NCBI GenBank assembly: GCA_903861645.1
Contig: CAIOVE010000079.1
Span: 1-64,000 of the forward strand
Length of the DNA: 64,000 bases
From: an uncultured Hyphomicrobiales bacterium
GTDB taxonomy: Bacteria; Pseudomonadota; Alphaproteobacteria; Rhizobiales; Beijerinckiaceae
Direction of reading: 5' to 3'
Shown: positions 17,040 to 24,263 of the stretch, in pieces
How positions within the stretch are numbered: the first letter of the stretch is position 1
How the letters are laid out: each line of letters starts with the position of its first letter
Made by a program: the position numbers and the translations under genes
Notes under the pieces: model-generated
Database searches by the model: none
What the model was told of the DNA's origin: nothing
The model's input: only the letters and a program-made list of their open reading frames with translations

Positions 17040-17828
17040 ATGCGCAAGTGTTACTGGGGCGAACTGACCAGCGCCGAATTTCGCGACCTCGATCCACAAC
17101 GCGTCATCGCGGTCGCGCCCATCGCCGCGCATGAACAGCATGGACCACATCTGCCGGTATCCACCGATACGACCATCGGCGAGGGCATGGTGCGCGAGGT
17201 TTTGTCGCGCCTGCCCGACGATCTTCACATCCTCGTTTTGCCCACGATGCCCGTCGGCAAGTCAAACGAGCATATCCGGTCGCCGGGCACGCTGACCTTT
17301 TCCGCCCAGATCGCGCTCGCCATGTGGATCGAACTTGGCGAGTGCGTGCATCGCGCGGGTCTGCGTAAGATCGTGTTCGCCAATTCCCATGGCGGCAACG
17401 CGGACCTGCTCGCGGTCGTCGCGCGCGAGCTGCGTGTGCGACACAACATGCTGGTGGTGCACACCTCGTGGCGAAGGTTCGGCGTACCCGCAGGCATGTA
17501 CACCAGCGTCGAAACCTCGCACGGGATTCACGCGGGCGACATCGAGACCTCGCTCATCCTGCATTTTCGCGAAGACCTCGCGCGCATGGACAGGACGGCG
17601 AATTTCGTCTCCTCGGCGGTCGCGATGGAGCAGCGTTACCGCCATCTCAGGCCCACGGGCACGGCGGCCTTCGGCTGGATGGCTCCCGACCTCAATCCAG
17701 CGGGCGCGGTCGGCGACGCGTCCCTCGCGACTAAGGAAAAAGGGCGCCTGACCGCCGAGCATCAGGCGCTCGGCTTTATCGAGCTGCTGCGCGACGTCGC
17801 CGAATTTCCGCTGGATCAGCTTACCTGA
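17040..17828 (+). CDS. Creatininase-family amidohydrolase
   Basis: Metal-dependent cyclic amide hydrolase of 262 residues. E32-x-H34 with D43 (HEQHGPHLPVSTD) repeats the spacing of the metal ligands recalled for creatininase (E34, H36, D45). NSHGGN at 115-120 and HAGDIETS with E169 supply the remaining ligands. The ATG at 17040 is preferred over 17031 because AGGGG lies 9 bp before it and directly abuts the other. It is the last gene of the importer/Rieske operon and probably opens a lactam or cyclic amide ring made upstream. Creatinine itself is only one possible substrate. Confidence 0.87.
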   Translation: MRKCYWGELTSAEFRDLDPQRVIAVAPIAAHEQHGPHLPVSTDTTIGEGMVREVLSRLPDDLHILVLPTMPVGKSNEHIRSPGTLTFSAQIALAMWIELGECVHRAGLRKIVFANSHGGNADLLAVVARELRVRHNMLVVHTSWRRFGVPAGMYTSVETSHGIHAGDIETSLILHFREDLARMDRTANFVSSAVAMEQRYRHLRPTGTAAFGWMAPDLNPAGAVGDASLATKEKGRLTAEHQALGFIELLRDVAEFPLDQLT

Positions 17829-18261
17829 CCGCGCGCGGTCCGACGATGGCGGCGATATCGGCGGCGTCTAGCTTTTCGGGCAGGCCCGCGCGGATCAGTT
17901 CGGCGAAGCCTTCGTTGGGCATCATCACCGTCAGGCAATAAAGGCGTTCGGCGTTCGGGTTCTCGACGACGTGCTCATTGCCGGGGCGCACAATGAAGCT
18001 GTCGCCGGGAGCCACGGGGAATTTTTCGCCGTTGCAATAGGCAAATCCGCTCCCTGAAAGCACAAAGAACAATTCATGGGCATCCGTGTGCGTATTGGGC
18101 GGCGTCTTGCCGTGCGGATCGAAAATTTCGACGATGGCGACGAAGGGCACGCGGTCGCGAATGGGATCGGCGATCACGGCCATCCGGTTGGTGTCCGTGG
18201 CGGCGATGCGGAACGTTTCGTAATCCGCGGGTCCACGCGCGATGGCGGGGGCTTCGGTCAT
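17821..18261 (-). CDS. Cupin-domain protein
   Basis: Single small beta-barrel of 146 residues. The two cupin motifs are visible: HTDAHELFFVLSGSG with metal-ligand His and Glu, then PGDSFIVRPGNEHVVEN with the closing His. Its stop codon overlaps that of the converging creatininase gene by 8 bp. A near-consensus sigma-54 promoter lies 35 bp upstream, divergent from that of the cysteine hydrolase. It could be an isomerase or dioxygenase, or a metabolite sensor of the same pathway; small cupins are too varied to assign. Confidence 0.83.
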   Translation of the reverse strand: MTEAPAIARGPADYETFRIAATDTNRMAVIADPIRDRVPFVAIVEIFDPHGKTPPNTHTDAHELFFVLSGSGFAYCNGEKFPVAPGDSFIVRPGNEHVVENPNAERLYCLTVMMPNEGFAELIRAGLPEKLDAADIAAIVGPRAVR

Positions 18262-18295
18262 GGACGCACTCCAATGTGGTTTCGACCAGGTGGGC

Positions 18296-18312
18296 AGCAA
18301 GTCCCTTGCCAG
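18296..18312 (-). promoter_or_regulatory. Sigma-54 promoter for the cupin gene
   Basis: The minus strand reads CTGGCAAGGGACTTGCT, 16 of 17 positions of the -24/-12 consensus (A for C at one place). The predicted start is near 18285, about 24 bp before the cupin ATG. It is one of the best matches in the window. Confidence 0.75.
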
Positions 18313-18319
18313 CGGTCGG

Positions 18320-18336
18320 CTGGCATGGGCCATGCT
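18320..18336 (+). promoter_or_regulatory. Sigma-54 promoter for the cysteine hydrolase gene
   Basis: CTGGCATGGGCCATGCT matches 15 of 17 consensus positions with the correct GG-N10-GC spacing. The predicted start is about 18347, just before the GGGAG ribosome site and ATG 18364. It is back-to-back with the promoter at 18296-18312, with 7 bp between. Confidence 0.68.
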
Positions 18337-18363
18337 GCCACCAGTACGACGGGAGCCTGTGCA

Positions 18364-19140
18364 ATGACCGAGCCTTCACAAATGCCCGAGCCGATAGCCT
18401 TGGGCGCGACCCCGGCGGGATCGTGGCGGGTATCGTCGGCCGCCGTCGATCTGACGCGACCGGCGGGCCCACCGCGCGTCGCGCATGTTCACGCGGACAC
18501 GAAGGATCTTTCGATTGATCTTCGCCGAACCGCCATGATCGTGATCGACATGCAGAATGATTTTTGCCACGCGGATGGCTGGTTGGCCTCCATCGGCGTT
18601 GACGTAACGCCGGCGCGCGCGCCCATCGCCCCCCTGCAAGCCTTCCTGCCGCGTTTGCGCGTCGCGGGGATTCCGGTGATCTGGGTCAACTGGGGCGCGC
18701 GTCCCGATCGACTGAACCTGTCGCCGGCATTGCTGCATGTCTACAACGGCGATGGCCGCGGCCATGGCATTGGCGACGCCCTGCCGAAAACCGGCGCGCC
18801 GGTGCTGACGGAGGGAAGCTGGGGGGCGGCGATCGTCGACGAGCTGTCGCCCGACCCGCGCGACATTCACGTCGCCAAGCATCGCATGTCCGGGTTCTGG
18901 GACACGCCGCTTGATTCCATCCTGCGCAATCTCGATGTGAAGACGCTTCTGTTTGGCGGCGTCAACGCGGATCAATGCGTTCTTCACACGCTCGCGGACG
19001 CCAATTTTCTTGGCTATGACACCATCATGGTCGAGGATTGCTCGGCCACGACATCGCCAGATTTTTGTTGGCAAGCCACGCTCTACAACGTGCGGCAGAT
19101 ATTCGGATTCGTGGCGCGATCCACGGCGTTCGAGTTTTAA
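18364..19140 (+). CDS. Isochorismatase-fold cysteine hydrolase
   Basis: Amidohydrolase of the cysteine-hydrolase (isochorismatase/nicotinamidase) family, 258 residues. The catalytic triad is D62 (IDMQNDF), K172 (VAKHRMSGFW) and C205 (VNADQC). A 50-residue N-terminal extension precedes the core. GGAG lies 8 bp before the ATG. Family members hydrolyse carbamoyl or amide bonds of ureides such as N-carbamoylsarcosine, ureidoacrylate and biuret. The nearby creatininase makes an N-carbamoyl or creatine-like substrate plausible. It converges on the cytosine-deaminase-like gene with 1 bp between stops. Confidence 0.87.
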   Translation: MTEPSQMPEPIALGATPAGSWRVSSAAVDLTRPAGPPRVAHVHADTKDLSIDLRRTAMIVIDMQNDFCHADGWLASIGVDVTPARAPIAPLQAFLPRLRVAGIPVIWVNWGARPDRLNLSPALLHVYNGDGRGHGIGDALPKTGAPVLTEGSWGAAIVDELSPDPRDIHVAKHRMSGFWDTPLDSILRNLDVKTLLFGGVNADQCVLHTLADANFLGYDTIMVEDCSATTSPDFCWQATLYNVRQIFGFVARSTAFEF

Positions 19141-19141
19141 T

Positions 19142-20476
19142 TCAGCCCATGCCCAGCGTGGCGTCGAGTTCGCGATAGTCTGGCGGCGTCGTGTCGACCA
19201 TCCGCCCGCCAACGAGCACGATCCGGTTGTTCTGCGGGCGGCAATTCAATTCATTGTAGGTTCGCGCGCCCAACAGAATGAGGTCCGCCGATTGGCCAAC
19301 CCGCAATCGCCCGGCGTCGGGCAGGCCCATCACCGCGGCCGGCGTGGCCGCGACCAGGCTTATCCAGTCGGATTCGCAATGATCGAGTTGCAGGATGCGC
19401 GTGGATTCGCGAAAAACCTCCAGCAGGTCAAGGTCGCCGTAGGCGTAAAACGGGTCGCGCGTGTTGTCGCTCGACACCATGACAGGCACGCCGGCGGCGG
19501 CGAGTTCATGCAGGGCGGTGACGCCGCGCCAGCGCGGCGTGCGTCCACGCGAACGATCCTGCAAATACATGTTGCACATGGGCAGCGAGACAACGGCGAG
19601 GCCGCTTTCCGCGACGCGCGCGATCATGTCGTTGCGCGTGGCGTCGTCGAACAGCGACAATGAACAGCAATGGCCGGCGACCACGCGCCCGCGGAAACGC
19701 TTGCGCGTGATCACGTCGGCGATTTGACCAAGGCTTCGCGCGTCGAGGGAATCGCTTTCATCGACATGAAAGTCGAGATCGAGGCCATGGGCGGCGGCGG
19801 CGTCGAACACGCGTTCCAGCGCGGCGCGGGAACGCTCTCCGGGCGCCTGCCCAAGAAAAGTCATGCCGCCTAGAATGCCGCCCGCGCGCGCGACGCGTTC
19901 AACCAGCGCGCGGAACTGCGGTTCATCGTCGAGCGCGAGGTCGATCGGAAACAGCGCCACGGCTTGCAGCGTGACGCGATCTTTCCATTCGGCGCGGATA
20001 CGCTCGACGACGGGCCAGGTAATCGCCGCCTGCTTGCCAAGGGAATCGATATGCGTGCGAAGGCTAGCCGTGCCGTGGGCGTAGGCGCAACGAAGCGCGA
20101 AATTCATGCGCGCGTAAACATCCTCGGTTGTCCAGTGGTTTTCGCGATCCGCCGCGACGCTTGTCCGCGCCCCCCAATGGGTGCCGTCGGGATTGGGCCG
20201 ACGACCTATGATATGGCCCTTGTCGATATGGGTGTGAATATCCACGAGCCGGGGCAAAACGAGCCCGCCGGCGCGTTCGATGCGCATCGGCGCGCCCGCC
20301 GCGGCGCCCGCGGCCACGATATCGGCGATCACGCCATCGCGCACGAGAATGTCCACATCAACCAGACCCTCCGCGTCGGGTGAACCGAGGCCGGCTTCCA
20401 GCAGGCAAGCCGGCGCGCGCGCATGGGTCAGCCAGAAGGCGCCGCGGTCTGGGATCATTGCATCAGGCGTTTTCAT
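19142..20476 (-). CDS. Cytosine deaminase-like amidohydrolase
   Basis: Amidohydrolase-superfamily deaminase of 444 residues, close in size and motif order to CodA. Metal and catalytic residues are H81 and H83 (HTHID), H237 and E240 (HVDESDSLD), H269 (GHCCS) and D337 (SSDNTRDPFYAYGD), matching the cytosine-deaminase pattern. It should remove an amino group from cytosine, isoguanine or another amino-azine and release ammonia. The position among ureide genes supports nitrogen scavenging. A weaker sigma-54-like promoter lies 54 bp upstream. It may act on a triazine or pterin instead of cytosine. Confidence 0.85.
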   Translation of the reverse strand: MKTPDAMIPDRGAFWLTHARAPACLLEAGLGSPDAEGLVDVDILVRDGVIADIVAAGAAAGAPMRIERAGGLVLPRLVDIHTHIDKGHIIGRRPNPDGTHWGARTSVAADRENHWTTEDVYARMNFALRCAYAHGTASLRTHIDSLGKQAAITWPVVERIRAEWKDRVTLQAVALFPIDLALDDEPQFRALVERVARAGGILGGMTFLGQAPGERSRAALERVFDAAAAHGLDLDFHVDESDSLDARSLGQIADVITRKRFRGRVVAGHCCSLSLFDDATRNDMIARVAESGLAVVSLPMCNMYLQDRSRGRTPRWRGVTALHELAAAGVPVMVSSDNTRDPFYAYGDLDLLEVFRESTRILQLDHCESDWISLVAATPAAVMGLPDAGRLRVGQSADLILLGARTYNELNCRPQNNRIVLVGGRMVDTTPPDYRELDATLGMG

Positions 20477-20494
20477 CGCGTTGCGTCCGGTTCC

Positions 20495-20511
20495 ATGGCT
20501 TGGCGCTTGCT
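20495..20511 (+). promoter_or_regulatory. Sigma-54-like promoter for the Rid-protein gene
   Basis: ATGGCTTGGCGCTTGCT keeps TGGC, G-R and TTGCT with exact GG-N10-GC spacing; Y, A and C differ. The predicted start is near 20522, about 38 bp before the ATG at 20560. Confidence 0.55.
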
Positions 20512-20529
20512 ACATAGACGGTACGCAAA

Positions 20530-20546
20530 AGCAATTCGCGTGCAAC
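20530..20546 (-). promoter_or_regulatory. Possible sigma-54-like promoter for the deaminase gene
   Basis: The minus strand reads GTTGCACGCGAATTGCT: GCACG and TTGCT are exact but the -24 GG is TG. The predicted start is near 20519, 43 bp before the deaminase ATG. It would fire towards the promoter at 20495-20511, so the two transcripts start within a few bases of each other. Confidence 0.35.
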
Positions 20547-20559
20547 CGGAAGCTCAATC

Positions 20560-20943
20560 ATGCGCGTCGCCATCAATCCACCCGGCATCCGCCCACCGCT
20601 CGCCGCCTATAGCCACGGTCTTGTCACGCCCGTCGGGTCGCGCATGCTGTTCAGCTCCGGCCAGCTTGGCATGGACGCGACGGGCGACATCCCCGAGGAC
20701 GTGGAGGCGCAGGCCGTGATCTGCTTTGAAAACATCAAGGCGATCCTCGCCGAAGCCGACATGGGTTTCGAACATGTGACGCGTTACGCGGGCTTCGTGA
20801 CCGACCGCGCCTATTTTCCCGTCTATGGCGCGGTGCGCGCGCGCTACGCCGTGGGCGACGCTTTCGCGTCAACCCTGCTTGTCGTCTCGGGCTTCACGCT
20901 TCCACAATTCAAGGTCGAGGTCGAAATCACCGCCCTCAAATAG
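20560..20943 (+). CDS. Rid-family (RidA/YjgF-like) protein without the catalytic arginine
   Basis: Small trimeric enamine/imine-deaminase-fold protein of 127 residues. The core marks are FSSGQLGMD and FVTDRAYFPVYGAV. Classical RidA has an arginine (R105 in E. coli) a few residues before its last strand; here that stretch reads AFASTLLVVSGF (101-112) and has none. It therefore belongs to a Rid subgroup that lacks this residue, many of which sit in catabolic operons and act on other substrates. It may handle an unstable imine, enamine or carbamoyl intermediate of the adjacent deaminase or ureide pathway. Confidence 0.87.
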   Translation: MRVAINPPGIRPPLAAYSHGLVTPVGSRMLFSSGQLGMDATGDIPEDVEAQAVICFENIKAILAEADMGFEHVTRYAGFVTDRAYFPVYGAVRARYAVGDAFASTLLVVSGFTLPQFKVEVEITALK

Positions 20944-20971
20944 CGCCGCTTGTCCCCGCCAATGTGATGAT

Positions 20972-20988
20972 TTGGCATGGGATTTGCT
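20972..20988 (+). promoter_or_regulatory. Sigma-54 promoter of the ureide importer/hydrolase operon
   Basis: TTGGCATGGGATTTGCT matches 16 of 17 positions of the -24/-12 consensus, with GG at 20974-20975 and GC at 20986-20987. The predicted start is about 20999, 52 bp before the binding-protein ATG. It implies RpoN control and an NtrC-type activator. Confidence 0.78.
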
Positions 20989-21050
20989 GACCTGGTCCTC
21001 CGGGCGCGAAGACGGAAACTCCCGTCGTGCCAGCGCAAGGAGAGGGTGCA

Positions 21051-22160
21051 ATGTCCATCCATATGTTGTCGCGGCGTAAGTTTATTCGAAATACCGGCGC
21101 GCTGGCCGCTTCAGCGGGCCTGATGGCCTCGACCAGCGAGGTGGCGATGGCCGCTGGCGTGACTCTGGGCATTGTCTATGTCGGACCGCGCGATGACTTT
21201 GGCTGGAACCAGGCCCACGCCGTCGCCGCGAAGGCGCTGCAAAGCTCGGGCGTGAAGATCATCGAGGAAGAGAATGTTCCCGAGACCGACGCATGCGCCA
21301 AGTCGATGGAATCGATGGTCAATCTCGATGGCGCGCAAATCGTGTTGGGCACGTCTTTCGGCTATTTCTCGCCGTTCATGGTCGATCTCGCCAAGAAATA
21401 TCCCAAGGTCGAGTTTCGTCACGCCGCGCCCCTGTGGGACGCGAGCAAGCATCCCATGAATCTTGGCAGCTATTTTGGCTATCTCAATCAGGCGCATTAC
21501 GTGGACGGCGTCGCAGCGGGTCTGTCGACCAAGTCGAACAAGCTTGGGTTCGTCGCCGCCAAGCCGATTTCCTCGGTGCTCAGCAACATCAATTCGTTCC
21601 TGCTGGGCGCGCGCAAGACCAATCCCAACGCGATCGTTCAGGTCATCTTCACGGGCGACTGGTCGTTGCCGGTGCGCGAGGCCGAGGCGGTCAACGCGCT
21701 GGTGGACGCGGGTTGCGACGTCATCACCTGTCACGTCGACGGTCCGAAGGTCGTTATCGAAACCGCCGAGAAGCGCGGCGTGAAAACCTGTGGTCACAAC
21801 GCATCGCAGGCGCCGCTGGCCCCCAAGGGCTTCATCACCGGCGCCGAATACAAGTGGATCACGATCTACAAGGGCTACGCCGACAAACTCGCCAAGGGCG
21901 AGAAACTGCCAAACATGGTCGCGGGCGGTTATGACACGGACATGGTGCAGAACACGCCCTATGGCGCCGGCGCCAGCGACGCCGCGCGCAAGGCGGCGGA
22001 CGCCGCCATCGCCGATCTCAAGGCGAAGAAGCCGATCTATGTCGGTCCCCTCAAGGACAACAAGGGCAAGATCGTCATCGACAAGGCCTACGACAACTAC
22101 GACCCCTATCTCGACCAGATGGATTATCTGCTCGAGGGCGTTGTCGGCTCGATCACCTGA
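21051..22160 (+). CDS. BMP-family ABC substrate-binding protein
   Basis: Receptor of 369 residues in the basic-membrane-protein (PnrA/BmpA) family, which binds nucleosides and nucleobase-like solutes. The N-terminus is a Tat-type signal (SRRKFIRNTGALAASAG) ending near VAMAAG. The core starts GIVYVGPRDDFGWNQAH, a typical BMP opening, with VLGTSFGYFSPF and GVKTCGHNASQAPLAPKGF later. AAGGAG lies 8 bp before the ATG. It is the first gene of a run of eight co-oriented genes with two permeases, ATPase and ureide hydrolases. It probably delivers a urea-like or ring compound to this importer. Confidence 0.9.
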   Translation: MSIHMLSRRKFIRNTGALAASAGLMASTSEVAMAAGVTLGIVYVGPRDDFGWNQAHAVAAKALQSSGVKIIEEENVPETDACAKSMESMVNLDGAQIVLGTSFGYFSPFMVDLAKKYPKVEFRHAAPLWDASKHPMNLGSYFGYLNQAHYVDGVAAGLSTKSNKLGFVAAKPISSVLSNINSFLLGARKTNPNAIVQVIFTGDWSLPVREAEAVNALVDAGCDVITCHVDGPKVVIETAEKRGVKTCGHNASQAPLAPKGFITGAEYKWITIYKGYADKLAKGEKLPNMVAGGYDTDMVQNTPYGAGASDAARKAADAAIADLKAKKPIYVGPLKDNKGKIVIDKAYDNYDPYLDQMDYLLEGVVGSIT

Positions 22161-22224
22161 TCGAGGCGAGGCCCCAGGCGCGGGGGTTGAACGGCCCCCG
22201 CGATCCTCGTGCTGGAGTGAATGC

Positions 22225-23346
22225 ATGACGGAAGCGTCGGGATTCGTCGAAGTCGCGAGCGCGGAAACATTTCGCCGGGACATGTCCATCCGTTTGCGGC
22301 GCAGCGCGGAATACATCTGTATTCCCCTGCTGGCGCTGACGATGTCGGCGCTGCTTTTTTCCGTGTTCCTCCTGGCGATCGGCAAGTCTCCGGTTGAATT
22401 CTTCCAGCTTGTCGCGCGCGGCGGCTTCGGCACCGCCTTTTCCATCCAGAATACGCTGCAACGCGCGGCGCCGTTGATCCTCACCGGTCTCGCGGTCGCG
22501 ATCCCCGCGCGGATCGGGCTCATTATGATCGGCGGCGAGGGCGCGCTGGTGCTGGGCGGCTTCGCGTCCGCCGCCATCGCCATCCCGATGATCGATCACG
22601 TTCCACCCATTCCTACGCTTCTCGTCATGGCGATAGCGGGCGCCGCGACCGGCGCGCTGTGGGTCGGCCTCGCCGGCGCCCTGCGACATTATCGTGGCGT
22701 GAACGAAACCATCTCGACGCTGCTGCTGACCTATATCGGCATCGCCATCATGAACTTCTTCGTCGAGGGTTCGCTGCGCGATCTGACAAATCCGAACAAG
22801 CCGTCGACCAAGCCCATTGGCGACGCCTATATGATTGGCAAGATCCCCGGCACCGACGTGCACTGGGGGCTCGCGATCGGCATTGTGCTCGCGATCGCCC
22901 TGCAAATCCTCATGACCCGGACGACTTTCGGCTTCGCCGCGCGTGTCACGGGTGGCAACGCGCGCGCGGCGCTGGCGCAGGGCCTTCCGGTGGGACGCCT
23001 TATTGTTATCTGCACTTCAATCGCCGGCGTTTGCGCGGGGCTCGCCGGATTCTTCGAGGTCGCCGCCATTCAGGGTCGCGCCAACGCCTCGCTCGCGGCG
23101 GGGTATGGATTCACCGGCATTCTCGTTTCGTTTCTCGCGCGACATAATCCCATCGCCATCATCTTCGTCGCGATCCTGTTTGGCGGCATTGTCGCATCGG
23201 GCGGGTTGATTCAGCGCCGCATGGATTTGCCCGACGCCACGGTCCTGCTGTTGCAGGGCCTGACCTTCGTCGTGCTGCTGGTTTCCGAGACGCTCTATGG
23301 GCGGTTCGAGATATTCAAGGTGAAGACCAACGGAGAACGCACATGA
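22225..23346 (+). CDS. BMP-type ABC transporter permease 1 (YufP-like)
   Basis: Inner-membrane protein of 373 residues with eight or more hydrophobic segments, starting IPLLALTMSALLFSVFLLAI. It has the branched-chain/ribose-type permease marks LTGLAVAIPARIGLIMIGGEG and GVNETISTLLLTYIGIAIMNF, as in nucleoside permeases of the YufP kind. The ATG at 22225 has GGAG 8 bp upstream; another ATG 4 bp earlier is in a different frame. The stop overlaps the second permease start. Confidence 0.92.
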   Translation: MTEASGFVEVASAETFRRDMSIRLRRSAEYICIPLLALTMSALLFSVFLLAIGKSPVEFFQLVARGGFGTAFSIQNTLQRAAPLILTGLAVAIPARIGLIMIGGEGALVLGGFASAAIAIPMIDHVPPIPTLLVMAIAGAATGALWVGLAGALRHYRGVNETISTLLLTYIGIAIMNFFVEGSLRDLTNPNKPSTKPIGDAYMIGKIPGTDVHWGLAIGIVLAIALQILMTRTTFGFAARVTGGNARAALAQGLPVGRLIVICTSIAGVCAGLAGFFEVAAIQGRANASLAAGYGFTGILVSFLARHNPIAIIFVAILFGGIVASGGLIQRRMDLPDATVLLLQGLTFVVLLVSETLYGRFEIFKVKTNGERT

Positions 23347-24263
23347 GCGGCGGCACGCCCTTCATCGTTCTCGTGGCGATCCTCGGCGGCGCGCTGCGTG
23401 TGTCGACGCCTTTCATGTTTGTCGCGCTTGGCGAATGCCTGACGGAAAAATCCGGGCGCGTGAATCTGGGACTCGAGGGGACGCTGGTTCTCGGCGCCAT
23501 GAGCGCTTACGCGGTTTCGTATCACACGGGTTCGCCCTGGCTTGGCGTTCTGGCGGCAGGCTGCGCGGGATCGGCGCTGGGCGCGATGCACGGGTTCATC
23601 TGCAAGCTCCCACGCGTCAACGACGTCGCCATCGGTATCGCGATGATGCTGTTCGGCACGGGCATCGCGTTCTTTTTCGGCAAGGCCTACATCCAGCCAA
23701 CCGCGCCGCGGTTGGGCTCGATCATGCTCGGCGACTGGACGGGCAACCCGCAACTCGCCACCGCCTTGCAGATCAATCCGTTGATGATCGTTGGCATTCT
23801 CGTGGCGATCGCGATGTGGTGGGCCTTCGCCAACACGCGCTGGGGCCTGATCGTTCGGATGAGCGGCGACAGCGCGCCGTCCGCCATGGCGATGGGCGTT
23901 TCGGTCGATCTCGTGCGTTTTCTCGCGACAACGGCGGGCGGCTTTCTGGCGGGCGTCGGCGGCGCCTTCCTGTCGCTCTATTATCCCGGCTCGTGGAACC
24001 AGGGTCTGTCGTCGGGACAGGGTCTGATGGCCGTCGCGCTCGTGATCTTCGCGCGGTGGAATCCCTTGCGTTGCGTCGCCGCCGCGTTCCTGTTTGGCGC
24101 CACGGGCGCCATCGGCCCCGCTCTGCAATCGGTTGGCATCACGCAGGGCTATTATTTCTTCAACGCGGCGCCCTACATTCTCACGCTTTTCATCATGATT
24201 GCCTCGGCGGGCTCCAGCAAGGCTGGACGCGATGTGCCGGGTGAACTGTCGATCATCAAATGA
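23343..24263 (+). CDS. BMP-type ABC transporter permease 2 (YufQ-like)
   Basis: Second inner-membrane subunit, 306 residues, overlapping the first by 4 bp (ATGA). It has [20 protein letters not shown], the N-terminal permease signature of this family, and [21 protein letters not shown] near the end. With permease 1 it forms the heterodimeric channel energised by the fused ATPase that follows, whose ATG again overlaps its stop. Confidence 0.92.
   Translation: MSGGTPFIVLVAILGGALRVSTPFMFVALGECLTEKSGRVNLGLEGTLVLGAMSAYAVSYHTGSPWLGVLAAGCAGSALGAMHGFICKLPRVNDVAIGIAMMLFGTGIAFFFGKAYIQPTAPRLGSIMLGDWTGNPQLATALQINPLMIVGILVAIAMWWAFANTRWGLIVRMSGDSAPSAMAMGVSVDLVRFLATTAGGFLAGVGGAFLSLYYPGSWNQGLSSGQGLMAVALVIFARWNPLRCVAAAFLFGATGAIGPALQSVGITQGYYFFNAAPYILTLFIMIASAGSSKAGRDVPGELSIIK

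Noticed and set aside
16992-17040. Upstream start for the creatininase gene at 16992 or 17031
   Set aside because: 16992 lies inside the quinone-reductase gene and 17031 directly abuts the ribosome site; 17040 has proper spacing.
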